NCBI RefSeq assembly: GCF_023343835.1
Contig: NC_064436.1
Location: forward strand, 55,651,883-55,715,882
DNA length: 64,000 bases
Source of the DNA: Lagopus muta
Taxonomy: Eukaryota; Chordata; Aves; Galliformes; Phasianidae
Reading direction: 5' to 3'
This document shows, piece after piece, positions 1 to 11,512 of this stretch (within the stretch, counting starts at the first letter, position 1; each line of letters starts with the position of its first letter). Below the pieces are notes generated by a model. That model did no database searches. It was not told the origin of the DNA and saw nothing but the letters and a program-made list of their open reading frames with translations. The position numbers were made by a program, and so were the translations under genes.

Positions 1-2480
1 ATTCAGCACAGGCAGATTATTTTAATAAACATAAAAATCCCTTTGGCTTATTTTGTCCTAAGTGAACCAGTTTAACATACACCCACCTAAAGAGATGGAG
101 TAAATGGAGTAGTGAGGTCTCCTTTTCATTTCTTCTGGTTCACCTTCTTATCTGATAGCACTTGCCAGATATGGTAATGCTGTCATCATCACACAGCCCC
201 TGACTCTGCATTCAGTGAATAAAAAACACAAGCTGGAATAAAAGATTTCTCCTTGAAAGCCCATTTGAGAGTTCACTTGAGACTAACAAACAGAACTCCA
301 CTGTGTTTTCTGGCTTTGAGTATTTACAAGCTTATGAAAGAACTATGGAGATGTACAGTAGGGTATGGTTGAACCATTGCTTTTCCACTGGTAGACATAG
401 GAGGATGTAGGAAGTTAAATTCAAGGGCTGAATAGAAGTCAGTCAAAGCTGTGTGAGGAGGCCAGGAAAGTGAAAAGCATCTGGAGCTGGGCTGGCTTCC
501 AATGGCAAAGCAGTGGTGAATGATGATTAGAAAGACCATATAATATCTTTGCATTTGTCCGAGGATTTTGTAATAGGATATTAATTAACTCTATTGTCTC
601 TAAAGTCTACATGTGGGGAAAAAACAAACAAAAAAAAAAACCAAAAAAACAACTGCTCAGGAAGCATTAGATTATTTTTCTTTACACATTGGGCAGTTTC
701 CCAGGTTCTTATTGGGTGATGACTCTTCAACTGTCTTCCAAACACCAGATCACAGAATCATAGAATGAAACATCAAAGTACTCATAAAAAGCAATATGTC
801 AGTAACGTTGACAAAATACCCCAAACAGAAGTTACACATGTCAGCATTTCAGGGGTGGGCAGCAGGCATCCCTGTAGTGCCATGTGTTGATGCCTGGAAG
901 CCACAAATATGATTTCTAATAAGAAGCACAGGGGCACTCACTAGCACCTCAACAGTTATGAATGTGACAAGGGACTGCCTGGGGGATACAAACCATTGAC
1001 AAGGTGTCCTACCAAACCTTTTGCAATCACTAGGGAATTCAAAGATGTGGTGGGATAACCTCTGACTTCTGATTGCCTCGAGCTATTCTACTTGCTACTG
1101 TATTGAAATGTCACAAGCATGATGTCTCAAATAATTTCCTAGCGTTGCTATATCTTCTTCTTACAATGCTGCTTTGGCCCTAAAAGCATTAATTGAACTA
1201 TCTCCCAGTAGTGATTAATGAAAAGTTCCTTCATAGTAACTCAATGCATTCAATTTATTTTGTAAGCTCATAATCTGTTTATAGCTTCATTTGATATTAA
1301 AAAAAGTGTATTTGTGACAAATATTGTACTGCAACCAAAAACACATTTCCAAGTAAGTGCATATTTGGAGAACAAAATGGAGTGAATACAGTGCTATTCA
1401 TAACTTAATGCCATTGCAATGGGTTTGTAAATATACTTCTAGCATTACATTGCTGTCAGCTCAGTGGATTTGTAGGACACTGGAATGTGAGACACCAGAA
1501 CACTTCAAGCATGTAGACAGGTTGCAGATGATTCACGTTTTGCTGTGTTTTAAGAAGCTTTGTCAAATTCCTTTCCGTGCTACCTGGGCTCTCGTATTTT
1601 GGATTCAACTCAGAAAATGCCTTCTGTATGTCCTTGACATACTCTCTTGCTTCAAAACATGCACAGGCTAAAGCACCTGCCTAATCAGATCCAATGTTTT
1701 ATGCAAGGGAAATCTTTTTTTCTTGGTGTTCCCTGTTTTGTTCAAAGAGAAGTTTTCAGTTTTCGGGGCTTTTTTTTTATTACTATTATGGGAGAATGAA
1801 AACAACAACAACAAAATGCTTGTTTTAATTCTGGCTTTGCAAATAACTCAATATGTGTCCTTTCCATAAAAGCTACTCATGACTTTTCTAGAGTCAGAAG
1901 GAAAGGCCCTGCAGGATTATTGGTCAAAAAGCCCTTAGAATACCTTTTCCAGGAACACAAGTACTTAAGGAAATTGGTCGAATTTACAGGATGAAATTTA
2001 TACTCCAAACTCAAGTGGATTTGAAATTTTCTTGAAGAAAATAAAATTAAAACTTCAGGGTATAATTAAATGGCTTTGATCAGGATGAATGGCATCCCTT
2101 GGTAATTCTACTGTTAATGAATTTCACTAACCCTTGAAGATTTTCGCAGCAGAGCTGGGTCAGCTGACTGGGTCAAGATCATTTCTAGCCATTTCTCTTC
2201 TTTCTTGATGTATCAACTGGAAGAAACTGTATAGAAAATATAAGCTTATTTTTAGCAGATATTGTTAACATTCTAAACGTTTTCAAAATTTAACAGATCT
2301 CTCCACAAATTGATACCCATTCACAATGTCTTTCGAGGGTACTATATTCACAGTAGCAAGAAATTGAAAACAACCCTTGCTCATGTGCAATCACATCGCA
2401 TGACATAATGACATTCTGAAATTACTCATTACGAAATGAAATGGCAGTACAAATATGCTATACTGTATTGTGCACTTCAT
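1..2480. other. Unrecognised AT-rich sequence
   Basis: I see no gene here. Open frames on both strands are short and resemble no family I know. Near 752-773 there is a scrap that looks like the terminal octamer repeat of a minus-strand CR1 (CACAGAATCATAGAATG), but it is too short to annotate as an element. Confidence 0.6.
607..651. repeat. A-rich low-complexity tract
   Basis: An A-rich stretch interrupted by single C and CC bases. It could be the eroded poly-A end of an old retroposon, but no body is recognisable on either side. Confidence 0.7.
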
Positions 2481-2487
2481 AATTGTA

Positions 2488-2537
2488 TTTATGGTTATAT
2501 AAATATATAAATATATAAATTTATGGTTATATAAATG
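2488..2537. repeat. AT-rich imperfect tandem repeat
   Basis: The block TTATGGTTATATAAAT occurs twice (about 2489 and 2521), separated by units of ATATATAA. This is a small AT-rich minisatellite with no sign of function. Confidence 0.75.
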
Positions 2538-2747
2538 TATCCTGAACTATTGCCTTTAAAAGTCGCAAAAAAAGGCATAGAGAACCTGTGCTTACTATTA
2601 CTAGGAAGGAATGGTTAGATCCTTATGCCCTTAAGCATATCGCACGTTTAAGCAGAATAAAACAAAAAAATCTTCCACAAATATTACAGTTATACTGTGT
2701 TTTGCATACAGAAAATTACAGTTTGGAAAATATTATGTATCATTGTT

Positions 2748-2819
2748 GAAATTATTATAGAAAATATTATAGAAAATTATGAAAATTGTAGAAATTATAT
2801 AAAAATTATTATAGAAAAA
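2748..2819. repeat. Degenerate ATTATAGAAA tandem repeat
   Basis: Variants of ATTATAGAAAAT recur several times with small insertions. The array looks like slippage-derived AT-rich repeat DNA. Confidence 0.65.
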
Positions 2820-4845
2820 CCTTACTGGACACTAATACCTGCCAATATAATTCTCTTTTAAGAATGATTTTCTGAAAATGTATTTTCAGGATTTATTGAC
2901 AGAATTTATTTATCTTCATACATAAATGAGACATGATCAAGTAATACAATTAGATAGACAATGTATAGTAGTTCAGCTGTAGAAGTTAAAATGGAATCCA
3001 ACACAACGTAACAATTTGGCTGGTGGTTTCAGAGTTGCCCTCAGTTTTCTAGAATTTCACTTTAAGAATCTAAGTTAAATTTGGATGTCATACTCTTGCA
3101 TTAACTTTTAGCAAGAGATACTCATCTCTAAGATTCATCTTTTTGAATGTTAGTTTTCTTTTAGAAGGTAAGTTATAAAGGATAATATGGAATGATAATT
3201 TAATCCACGCCACCTGAGCCTTGTTATAAACATGATTAACAGTGGTGTAAATGCTGTAGAAAGCCTCTTGTCTTCTCTGCATTTCCGATAAGCTGCTCTT
3301 ATTCTAAGAGAATTTATTTATACTGTACTTTAGGCTGCTCTTTTTCTAAATCTCTTACTCATAACAGTGAAAATATGGTAGTGTCTCCAGATAGGTTTGG
3401 TAATGATGTTTTGGTAAGTGGTACGCTTATTTATTAGCAAGCTTACATCTTGTTTTGCCTTTAAGTCACCTAAGAAAACTGTGAAGATGAAGTACTTTCT
3501 TCTCCCTTCTAAAAGCACAACGTTGCAAGAAGATAATGTGAATTAGACTCATAAAATGAAGGCATTTGTGTATAAAGAGAGAGACATTTATATGCTAGTT
3601 CTGGTGTTAAATCTCTGAAACTCATTTCCCTGCTTTTAAAGTAGAGAAATCGGAAGCTTAGTTTCAATCTAAGAGTGAACTTCCTAGCCTGCCTGGTAAT
3701 AATATCTGGTAATTGTGGAAAAATATAGCTTCTACTGTCACAGACAGGAGTTGTGTCTGCAGATCTCACCCATACAGGCCATATTTATTTGCATATTTAT
3801 TTACATATATAACCTGACTCCTTTAAGATTCCTAACATAAATCTTTCTTAACAACTGACATACGGAATCTGAAGAAGCATTAGGAACATATGTAATGCAG
3901 ATTCTTTCCTAAGCTATGAAAAATAATCACATCTTGTTAGCAGTAATGTCTATGACAAAGTTTAGTTTAGTTGCTTTTCCAAATACATGTGGTTTGTGTA
4001 CACACTGCACCTTGACTGCAACTGCTTTTTCTCAGAGAAATAGAGACTTGTAAAGCAGGTGTAGTTCTAGTTTATACAACACAGTGCTTTCCCACACAGT
4101 ACCTGATATGGAAATGGACAGAAATGCTTGCAGCTCAAGCAGCAGCATCTCTAAGAATTTTTAGCTAATGAACATGTCCACAAACAGTTTTGGAGTAGAT
4201 GTGTGTGTCTTTACAGTATAGAAGACGTTTAAGAAAACTTTAACAATCAAGGCCAAGTTCTTCATTACTAAGCATAATGTTAAGAATAATCCTTGATAGT
4301 ATGATTATCAAGAAAATATTGAGAATTTAAAACATTATATAGTTACACACACTGTAAAGATGAAAATGGGCAAAATAACTGTTTTTTGCAAGGCCACGTA
4401 TCAGTCTGTATTTTTGGGAGTAGTCCCAGGCTAATTCCCTATCTGCTCTTGTGTGGCCATAAGGTATTTCTTGATCTAGGCTGAACTGTAACTGATGGTG
4501 TTGGTGTATCTCTTTCCACTATGGTTATGAAGGACATTAAAAGTGAAAATTAGGAATTCATGTTTTAACTACTATTTGTTGGGCTGTATTCTGGCAGGAT
4601 ATACTTTCAGTTACATAACACTGTACTCCTCCAAGTAAACTGGATACTCTTGGCCAGTCAATGAGCTTTTGTTTGCTTGTCTGAGAGAATTTAGATTTCT
4701 GTAATCAATATTTTGTGATATAAGGCTCTAATCTCAGCGGTGGGTTCTTTGATCTCATAATGTATTTACTGAGGCACTACTCACAGTCTGTTTCAAGCAG
4801 AATATCTGGTTGAAGGTGCTAAGCCTTTGGCTTGAGAAGGCTGAC
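2820..4845. other. Unrecognised AT-rich sequence
   Basis: No gene or recognisable repeat. The short minus-strand frames near 3.1-3.8 kb show no domain, signal peptide or family motif. Confidence 0.55.
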
Positions 4846-4849
4846 TTAG

Positions 4850-5018
4850 GGCCACTGCTATGTGACGTTAGATAAGTTAGCAATCCTCTGAGTCCTGTTT
4901 CCTCATCTCATAAAATTGGAATAAATGTTCTTTTTCTGTCTCACAGGGTGATTTGGTGGCTAAATACATAAGAAATGGTTGGAAGAGCTATAATAATAGA
5001 GGCCATGTAAGTACATAA
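4850..5018 (+). mobile_element. MIR/CORE-type SINE fragment (MIR1_Amn-like)
   Basis: The sequence follows the MIR plan in order. A TGTGAC..TTAGATAAGT block is followed by a CCTCTGAGTCCTGTTTCCTCATCT block and AAAATTGGAATAA. Then come TCTCACAGGGTG and a tail with TAAATACAT..AGGCCATGTAAGTAC. Known from the family: MIR elements are ancient tRNA-derived SINEs mobilised by L2-type LINEs, and an amniote variant (MIR1_Amn) has this kind of tail. The tRNA-like head with pol III A and B boxes is not recognisable, so the copy is truncated at its 5' end or too decayed. It has no coding capacity. Such copies are sometimes retained as regulatory elements, but nothing here shows that. Confidence 0.7.
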
Positions 5019-6214
5019 TGCTTCAGTGGGGAAATAGAAATGTTAGCATTAAGAAGTGCTCTGCTGAAGTAATGACTGTATGGAGTTAATGTACCTACTG
5101 CTTGTTTTTTTCAATGGAGGAAGATCTGTGTAATGTTACAGCGACAAAGTTCTGTTTTAAATTCCATGTGCCTCAGGTTTAAGCTGTGAAATTACTATAG
5201 GCACATCTGCAGAGCATTTAACTTTAAAAATGTCACTGAATATCTGGTGTTCTAAAATAATGTTTTAAGAATTTACGTGGATGTAAAAGGATTTACACAG
5301 TGCCATTGATGTCCAAAATTTAATACCCACTTTTCATTTTGTACTACTGTTACTTTTTATTTATTTTAACTAGATTAGACAGGACTAAAAAATGCCTAAG
5401 CACTTGTATGTTAGTAGCTTGTGATTCTGTGCGCTGCTGTTTCTTTCACCTTTTTTCCACCTTCCCACAACTTTTAAAATTCTAAATAGTCTGCTGTAGA
5501 CAAGGGCTTTCCCAGCTGTGATCAGGTGATGATCTGACTGTTTTCTCTTTAGCTCAGCTCTCTTTTTCTCTCTAAATCTGTTTAAGCACTCTTGAGGACA
5601 AAGTGGTGGATGCAGAGACAACACCTTATCTATATTCCTGTTGCGCAAGGCTCTCAGGTAAAAATAAGTCATTTAAAAACAGCAGCCAATTAGGACATTG
5701 AAAGAACTTCATGAATCTAAAATGTGTGCATTCACAGATGGTCAAAATCAATCCACTGGCTGTTCCTCTCTTGCCCTCTTTATATACTGTGCCCCAAACT
5801 GCACTTAAGAAACATCTTACTCTGGTACTAAGTAGGTGTCTAAGGGAAAGCTAATTTTGTGAACAGACAACATTGCAGCATTCTCCTTGTTGGCTCCTGT
5901 GTTGCTTGGATAAAGGAGGTGAGAACCTCTCATCTCCCCTGCCTGTCCTTCATGAGGAGCCTTTATCTTTCCAATACAACACTCCAATCATGGGAACCAG
6001 CCCACCACAGTTCCACGATGCCAGTAAGACAATAACCTTACAGGCATGTGTGCATCTCTAACTCCTCTTGCTTTTTCCTCATATTGTGCACAACCAACAG
6101 AGGAGCCTGTTTGCAATTGTTTTGTTGGCTGAAGTGGCTGATATTTTCATCATAAAAATAATTTTGCTTTAGAAGGTTTTTTTTAAGTAAAAAACTTTAA
6201 GAACAGTTCTAAGT
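5019..6214. other. Unrecognised sequence
   Basis: No gene recognised. A minus-strand frame at 5385-5672 (95 codons) and a plus frame at 5873-6061 have no familiar motif and are probably chance frames. Confidence 0.5.
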
Positions 6215-6385
6215 TCTCAGAATGGAAAGATCTCTAGAAGTCATCTGATTCTACCCCAGTGCTTCACCACAGCCAGCTAGAGCTGGTTCTCCAGGTCCAT
6301 GGCCAAATGAGTATTGAGCTTCTTAAAGTCTCACTCTTGCTGAAAAGGTAACTTCTGAAGTAAGAAAAAGTTTTGCTTCATTTTT
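6215..6385 (-). mobile_element. CR1 LINE 3' fragment (old)
   Basis: Read on the plus strand, this is the reverse complement of a CR1 3' untranslated region. A CAGAATGGAAAGATCTCTAG start is followed by GTCATCTGATTCTACCCCA, an AGCTAGAGCTGGTT block and a GTATTGAGCTTCTTAAAGTC block. Those match the usual order of the CR1 tail. It is 5' truncated, as CR1 copies usually are, and many substitutions suggest an old insertion. It lies a few hundred bases from the reverse transcriptase relic at 6.69-7.26 kb but is unrelated to it. Confidence 0.7.
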
Positions 6386-6689
6386 CACGTAGGAGAAAAA
6401 AAGTAGAAAATAATATAGGAGGAAAAATGTTTCTCAGTATTATAAATCTGTGGCTAACAAATTTGAAGACATAGAAAATTGTATATGTGCACATAGTCAA
6501 GAGTACAAAAGAATAAGAAAATAACTTTCACAATGAAAAACCTTCTGACAAGAAATCATGACAAGTTACAGAATTGTCTTCCAAAGGGGTGGACCCATTA
6601 CTGAGTTGAAAGAAGATAGAAAAGAAGAGAAATGAACTTGAGTTACCGGTACCTTTCTCCTCTCTGTGATAAGATAGACAGGATGATTT

Positions 6690-7260
6690 CATGTGTCCTT
6701 TGCATTCTGAATTCAGTTACTGCAACATGAACTGTCACCTGAGACTGGTGACTCCCTCCTCATAGCTGTGTTGTTTCCTGAAGAAACTCTCTAATGTATC
6801 CTGAATAGACTGCAACGCCTCTGAAGCAGAGAGACTGAAATTCCAAGGAACTCCACTTTCTGCTAAGGAGCCAGATTTGATTCCTAGTAATTTTTCAGCA
6901 ACTCTGTGGCTCTTGAGAATTGTTTTCACCAAATCAACTTGCACTAGCAGCTCTCTATTTTGTACCATTGTCAGCATGTTGTCTAAACAGACTATTATCC
7001 CTAGCCCTTGCTCACAGAAGGCTGCTACCATGGAGCTGAGAAGAGGCCAAATGGTAGGCTGGAGAACTGCCAAAGTTCTCCTTCCCAGCAAAGTCTGGAG
7101 GAACCTTTGACATTTTTTCACCAGCAGGATAGTAAGACATCCTTCAGGTCTAATCTCTTCATCAAGTCATCCCTCGTTGAGATGTCTCTTAGGAGACTGA
7201 GCCCTTCATCTTGCTATGTGTGTATTGGTACAGGGCTCCAGCACTCCATCTGTTCAGATT
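6690..7260 (-). mobile_element. DIRS/Ngaro-like reverse transcriptase relic, broken
   Basis: The minus strand carries three reverse transcriptase blocks in order. RLDLKD (7139-7156) fits motif A, LPFGLFSAP (7031-7057) fits motif B, and CLDN (6978-6989) sits where the catalytic YLDD of motif C would be. The first two share a frame, with a TGA between them (7118-7120) and a TAG just after (7025-7027). The third is in another frame that stays open to 6735. Between blocks, WEGELWQFSS before LPFG and GLGIIV before CLDN also fit. The spacing between LPFG and CLDN is about nine residues short, so a small deletion probably caused the frameshift. LDLKDAYF-LPFG-YLDD with this linker style is typical of tyrosine-recombinase retrotransposons (DIRS and Ngaro); a Gypsy-type element is the alternative. 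The second catalytic Asp is replaced by Asn and the frame is broken, so it cannot act. I see no recombinase, RNase H or terminal repeats nearby. Confidence 0.6.
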
Positions 7261-8265
7261 TATCACAGGTTAATATTCCTTCTTCTGTCCTTATGGGCAT
7301 CAGGAGCAAATTCCTTGTAAAAGTTTGTTCTGAGAGAATTTTTACTGTTGCTTGCTTTTTTTGTAAAGGAAATTTTTTTCTTGTATCAGATATTTATTTG
7401 CCAGTGACAAAACCACTGAACTGAATATGTTCAAAGAGATCTGAGAAGTTGGGAAGCATCTGCCAGTGTTAAAACTGTAGACTTTAAATTTTGCCAGAAT
7501 TCTTGCTTTTGTGGATATAGTTTTCCAAATATAATTCTTCTTTTTTTCTTGCTCATTTGAGAGGCAGACCATCTCCTTGTACAAACTAGAAAGCTTACTG
7601 TTGCACTGGTCATGACATCAAGTTATGGGCCTCTGATTTTTTGCACAGAGCAGACTGCAGTTTCTGGTGATCCAAAGAAAAGCAGTCAGCTTCTAACGTG
7701 AAAGTCTTGGCACTATGAAACAAGCTGTTTGTTGGTTGTTTACTTTCCCAAAGCTTGAAAGTAAAAAAGATCAGGTTTAAAGAAAAGGATCCAAAATCAG
7801 GACAAAAGAGTTGTATGCAATATTTTGCATGTGACTGTATTCAAATAACCCATTTCTTTTGGCCCAGTTAGACTGTTTCATATAATGTTTGAGCCTCTTT
7901 ACTCTTTATTATGAAAGATGCTAAATGACTGCATAGATTTTTGGACAGGAAATTTGAAGTCAGTTTCCAAATGCGCTCTGGGATTTGATTTGTAAAAAGT
8001 ATTAATTTTATCGTGGATCTTTTCCAATGGGATGTAGTCTCCTTGAAAAGTTTTTGATCATTCTCGCTACAGAGTGATTTAATAGCCTCCTCCTAGAATG
8101 TTAGCTGCATCCGTGAGTGGTATTTTCTTTTTCTGTAGCCTACAAAGCATTTTCATAAATTTGGCATTTACTTACCCATTAAACCTAGTGGCTTTGGAGG
8201 GCTGGACCCTACCCTTCCCCCTGTATAACAGGCAATGGTCATGACTTTGTAAAAATCCATCACCT

Positions 8266-8291
8266 CCTCTTTCTCTTTTTAGAGAAAGAGG
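8266..8291. repeat. Perfect 11-bp inverted repeat with T4 loop
   Basis: CCTCTTTCTCT (8266-8276), TTTT, then AGAGAAAGAGG (8281-8291) form a perfect pyrimidine/purine hairpin. No transcript or gene is evident next to it, so it may be coincidental. Confidence 0.85.
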
Positions 8292-9722
8292 TCTGAACTG
8301 AGCTATTTATGTTACATTACTGGATATAAGAAAGCCAATACCCTAATGCTGAATGCTACTGCTGTTCTCTTACTTTCTACACTTCAAACACAAAATGATT
8401 TTTATATGCATTATCTCTCCAGCTCTTAATTCCGTGTAGTAGATGACATAGAAAAGTATTTCCACCTCTTTTTCACTGAAAAGAAAAAAAACAACATTCC
8501 AGGAGTGCAAATTTTGGTAGCAACCTTTTGAATCCTAGTTTTCTTTTGCACAAAGTGGTTCAGTTATAGTTTACACAAAAAACAGCATTAAATAAAGAAC
8601 ATTTTTGATAGTCTAAGTGAAGCACACAGTGAGAATCAGCACACACCCATGCTAAGTATTTATACTTGCAGCTTGTCAGTTTCTAAAATTGCATAACCAA
8701 CTTTTTGTAAATCAGGACTTAAAACATGCTGCATGTGAGTCTAATAGGAGCACTATGCAATAAATGAAGATTATTTAAACTTTTTTCTAGTCCTGTTCTT
8801 GTTTTCTCTCATCCTTCGTCTCTTTGTGACTGCTATCTTACCTTGGACATCCTCTGAGAAATAAACCTGGTCCTAGCTTAACTTGCAGAATTATTTGTAA
8901 AATTCCTGATTTTTTTTTTGTATTTTGTATCTATTTAGTACATCTGGATTCTTAAAAGTTTTTTTTCTTTTTAGATCTTGAATAACAATAAGCATGTTTA
9001 AATTACTTCATGACTCCTTTCTCTGATCCACTGTTTGAACTACAACTTTTCCTGAACAATTTCTATTTAACAAATCTACTGCATCAGCCATTCCCAGCTC
9101 TGATTGTTTTGGACACCACCTTCATTCTTCTTAACTTTACAACAAAGAACTCTCAATAATATGAGAAGTTTACCTAGCAGAATTGATTATCTCAGAGGTC
9201 TGCTTTCTTAAACACAGCTGCAGTTTCCAGCCCTGTCTGAAACAGTTTGACAACAGCAAAGCAGACTGAACTTACAGTACCTGGTTAACACATGTGCAAA
9301 CAGCGATTCTGATCTTCATGGACAACCTTCTGTTGTTAACATGGAAGAAACTTTCAACTCCTCTGCATGATTTTACATTCTACTCATTTCACCAACCTTA
9401 TCTTGTTTGTAAATTAGGTATATCTTCACAAAGAGAAAACAACACATGGCTACCACCTTTTTAAGTTTTATTTTTATTGCCTATACATTTCATGGTTCTT
9501 CTATAGGTTACTATGCTTCAAAATTTTCTCCTACTACAATACATCTAGAAAATAATCCAGTTTACAGTAATTAGATGTAATTTTATTCCTCCTGTATATG
9601 GTCAGTCTCCTTTACCTGGGGGATGCTTATCTTTTGATATCTAAACTATGCTAAGTGTGCAGACCTATCAGAACAGCCTCAGAACAGTATGTACCAGATG
9701 AGTCCCATGAGGTATTATTACA

Positions 9723-9746
9723 TTCTGGTCCAGTACAGGACCAGAA
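9723..9746. repeat. Perfect 9-bp inverted repeat
   Basis: TTCTGGTCC (9723-9731), a 6-base loop, then GGACCAGAA (9738-9746). There is no run of T after it and no neighbouring gene. Confidence 0.8.
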
Positions 9747-11282
9747 AACATAGATAAACTTCATTCCCACTCCATAGCCAGTTCCATTTTGGAAATAGTT
9801 TTGCCAATTTCATGCAGCTGTTTATCTGGCCCAGTTAATTGATACTACAGCACGTTCTCATAGAAGAAAGGAAAAAAGGAAAAAAAAAAAAAAGTAAAGA
9901 AGCACAAGTTCCAACAAATAGGGTTTGAAAAAGTAATTGTTGTGTAGGATACAAATCTGTGTATATTAAAAGGAGATGCTAATCTCTTCCTTTAGCATTG
10001 GTTTTTGAATTACGAAGTAGGAACTGTTTTCAAGGAACGGAAAAAAGGCTCTTGCCAATTATTTCTGGCTGCTGTTTCTCAGTGTGGGTGCGATGAAGTT
10101 TGTAAAGTGGTCTCCTTTTACTAAAGAGATATGGCAGTGAGTATTTTGAGTTATGGTCAGAGAAAAGACTTCTCTGGGATCTATCATAGGATTCTAAAAG
10201 TGGGGCTAAGTAAGCAGACAAACAAAGTTCATGTCCCTGTAGCGCAGGTCAATTTTAGGAACAGAAATGAGGAAAGAGAGAAAGTGTCAGGGCAAAATGC
10301 AAATTGAAAAAGGAAGTTCTGTGAATTTTTATTATTTTTTTTTAATGGAATGATAATGATTCCAGAATAAGTATCTTGCAAACTAAAAGACTGATATAGC
10401 AGTTACCCTGAGGAGCTTAAATATACGGAGATAATTTTTTTTTAAAAAAAGTGAGGCTGAAGAAAATGTTTTGAGGCACATTAGCCTAAAAGTCTGGGAA
10501 TGGTAAAGGATATGTTCTTGAACTCCACTAAGCTCAGTAACGGGGGTTGTGATGCGAATCATGTATGTGCTGGGCAAGGGTCTATCTCACTTCAGAGCTG
10601 TAGGAAAAGCAAAGAAACAAATAAAGAACAGACAGCAGAGAAAGGAATGTCACTGATATCCCGAAGACAAAAAGAAGGATTCCATGGGCATTTCTCCTTT
10701 TATTTACAATCACTTTTATCTTAGGAACAGTTAAGATGATGTTTTGAGGCATGCCCTACTTCTGAATGTGAAAGAAGACAAGTGATTTGCATGTTTGCAA
10801 ATTCATTTCAATACAAGTAAATAGTCAGTCTCCTTTCAAATACAGTCTAACTTAAAATGCTATAAAAAATCATCAATATTTGATAAATTAATTTGTATAT
10901 CTGTACAGTTATTCTTCACCTACTGTTTTGAGCTTTAAAGATACATATGCATTCTTACCATTTTCCTTAACATTTAGTAACTGATGTAGACATTTTATAG
11001 AAGTTTCCTTTTTTTTTTTCTCCACCAAAACAGTGGCAATTTTCACCACAAAACTGCCATGCCAAAACCTCTGTTTTTATGACATACCCAAAATTTTCTA
11101 AAATTCAGCCTATTAAGAGAAACCTGAGATGGTGATAAAAGGCTTGTAAAATAAAGCATTACCCAAGACTTTCAGAAATTCAAACTGAAAAATCCACAAA
11201 GGGATTTCACAGTTTATCTGCACCTATTTATACAGTTTCTTAATCTTTTCATATACAGTAGATGTTCTCTCTTCCATACAGC

Positions 11283-11512
11283 ATAGGAAGTTCCGCACAA
11301 ACATGCGCAAGAACTTCTTTACAGTGAGGGTGACGGAGCACTGGAACAGGCTGCCCAGGGAGGTGGTGGAGTCTCCTTCTCTGGAGATGTTCAAGACCTG
11401 CCTGGATGCCTACCTGTGCGACCTGCTGTAGGGAACCTGCTTTGGCAGGGGGGTTGGACTCGATGATCTCTGGAGGTCCCTTCCAACCCCTACAATTCTG
11501 TGATTCTGTGAT
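11283..11512 (+). mobile_element. CR1 LINE 3' end, well preserved
   Basis: This is the 3' end of a CR1 non-LTR retrotransposon, beginning in the last part of the ORF2/UTR region (AGAACTTCTTTACAGTGAGG) and running through the 3' UTR. It includes GAGCACTGGAACAGGCTGCC, the GGTTGGACTCGATGATCTC block and a terminal ATTCTGTGATTCTGTGAT repeat. CR1 copies are heavily 5' truncated and end in short tandem repeats rather than poly-A; both are seen here. It is the best-preserved CR1 tail in the window, so probably a younger insertion, and is far richer in G+C than its flanks. No protein can be made from it. Confidence 0.95.

Larger units (their letters stand above)
7261..11282. other. Unrecognised AT-rich sequence
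   Basis: No gene recognised. The minus frames at 7342-7613 lie upstream of the reverse transcriptase relic and could be more of the same element, but I find no motif to show it. The stretch also holds two short perfect hairpins, annotated separately, and an A-rich run near 9879-9893. Confidence 0.5.

Noticed and set aside
752..773. Possible CR1 terminal repeat (CACAGAATCATAGAATG)
   Set aside because: Only about 20 bases fit and the following sequence does not continue as a CR1 tail with confidence.
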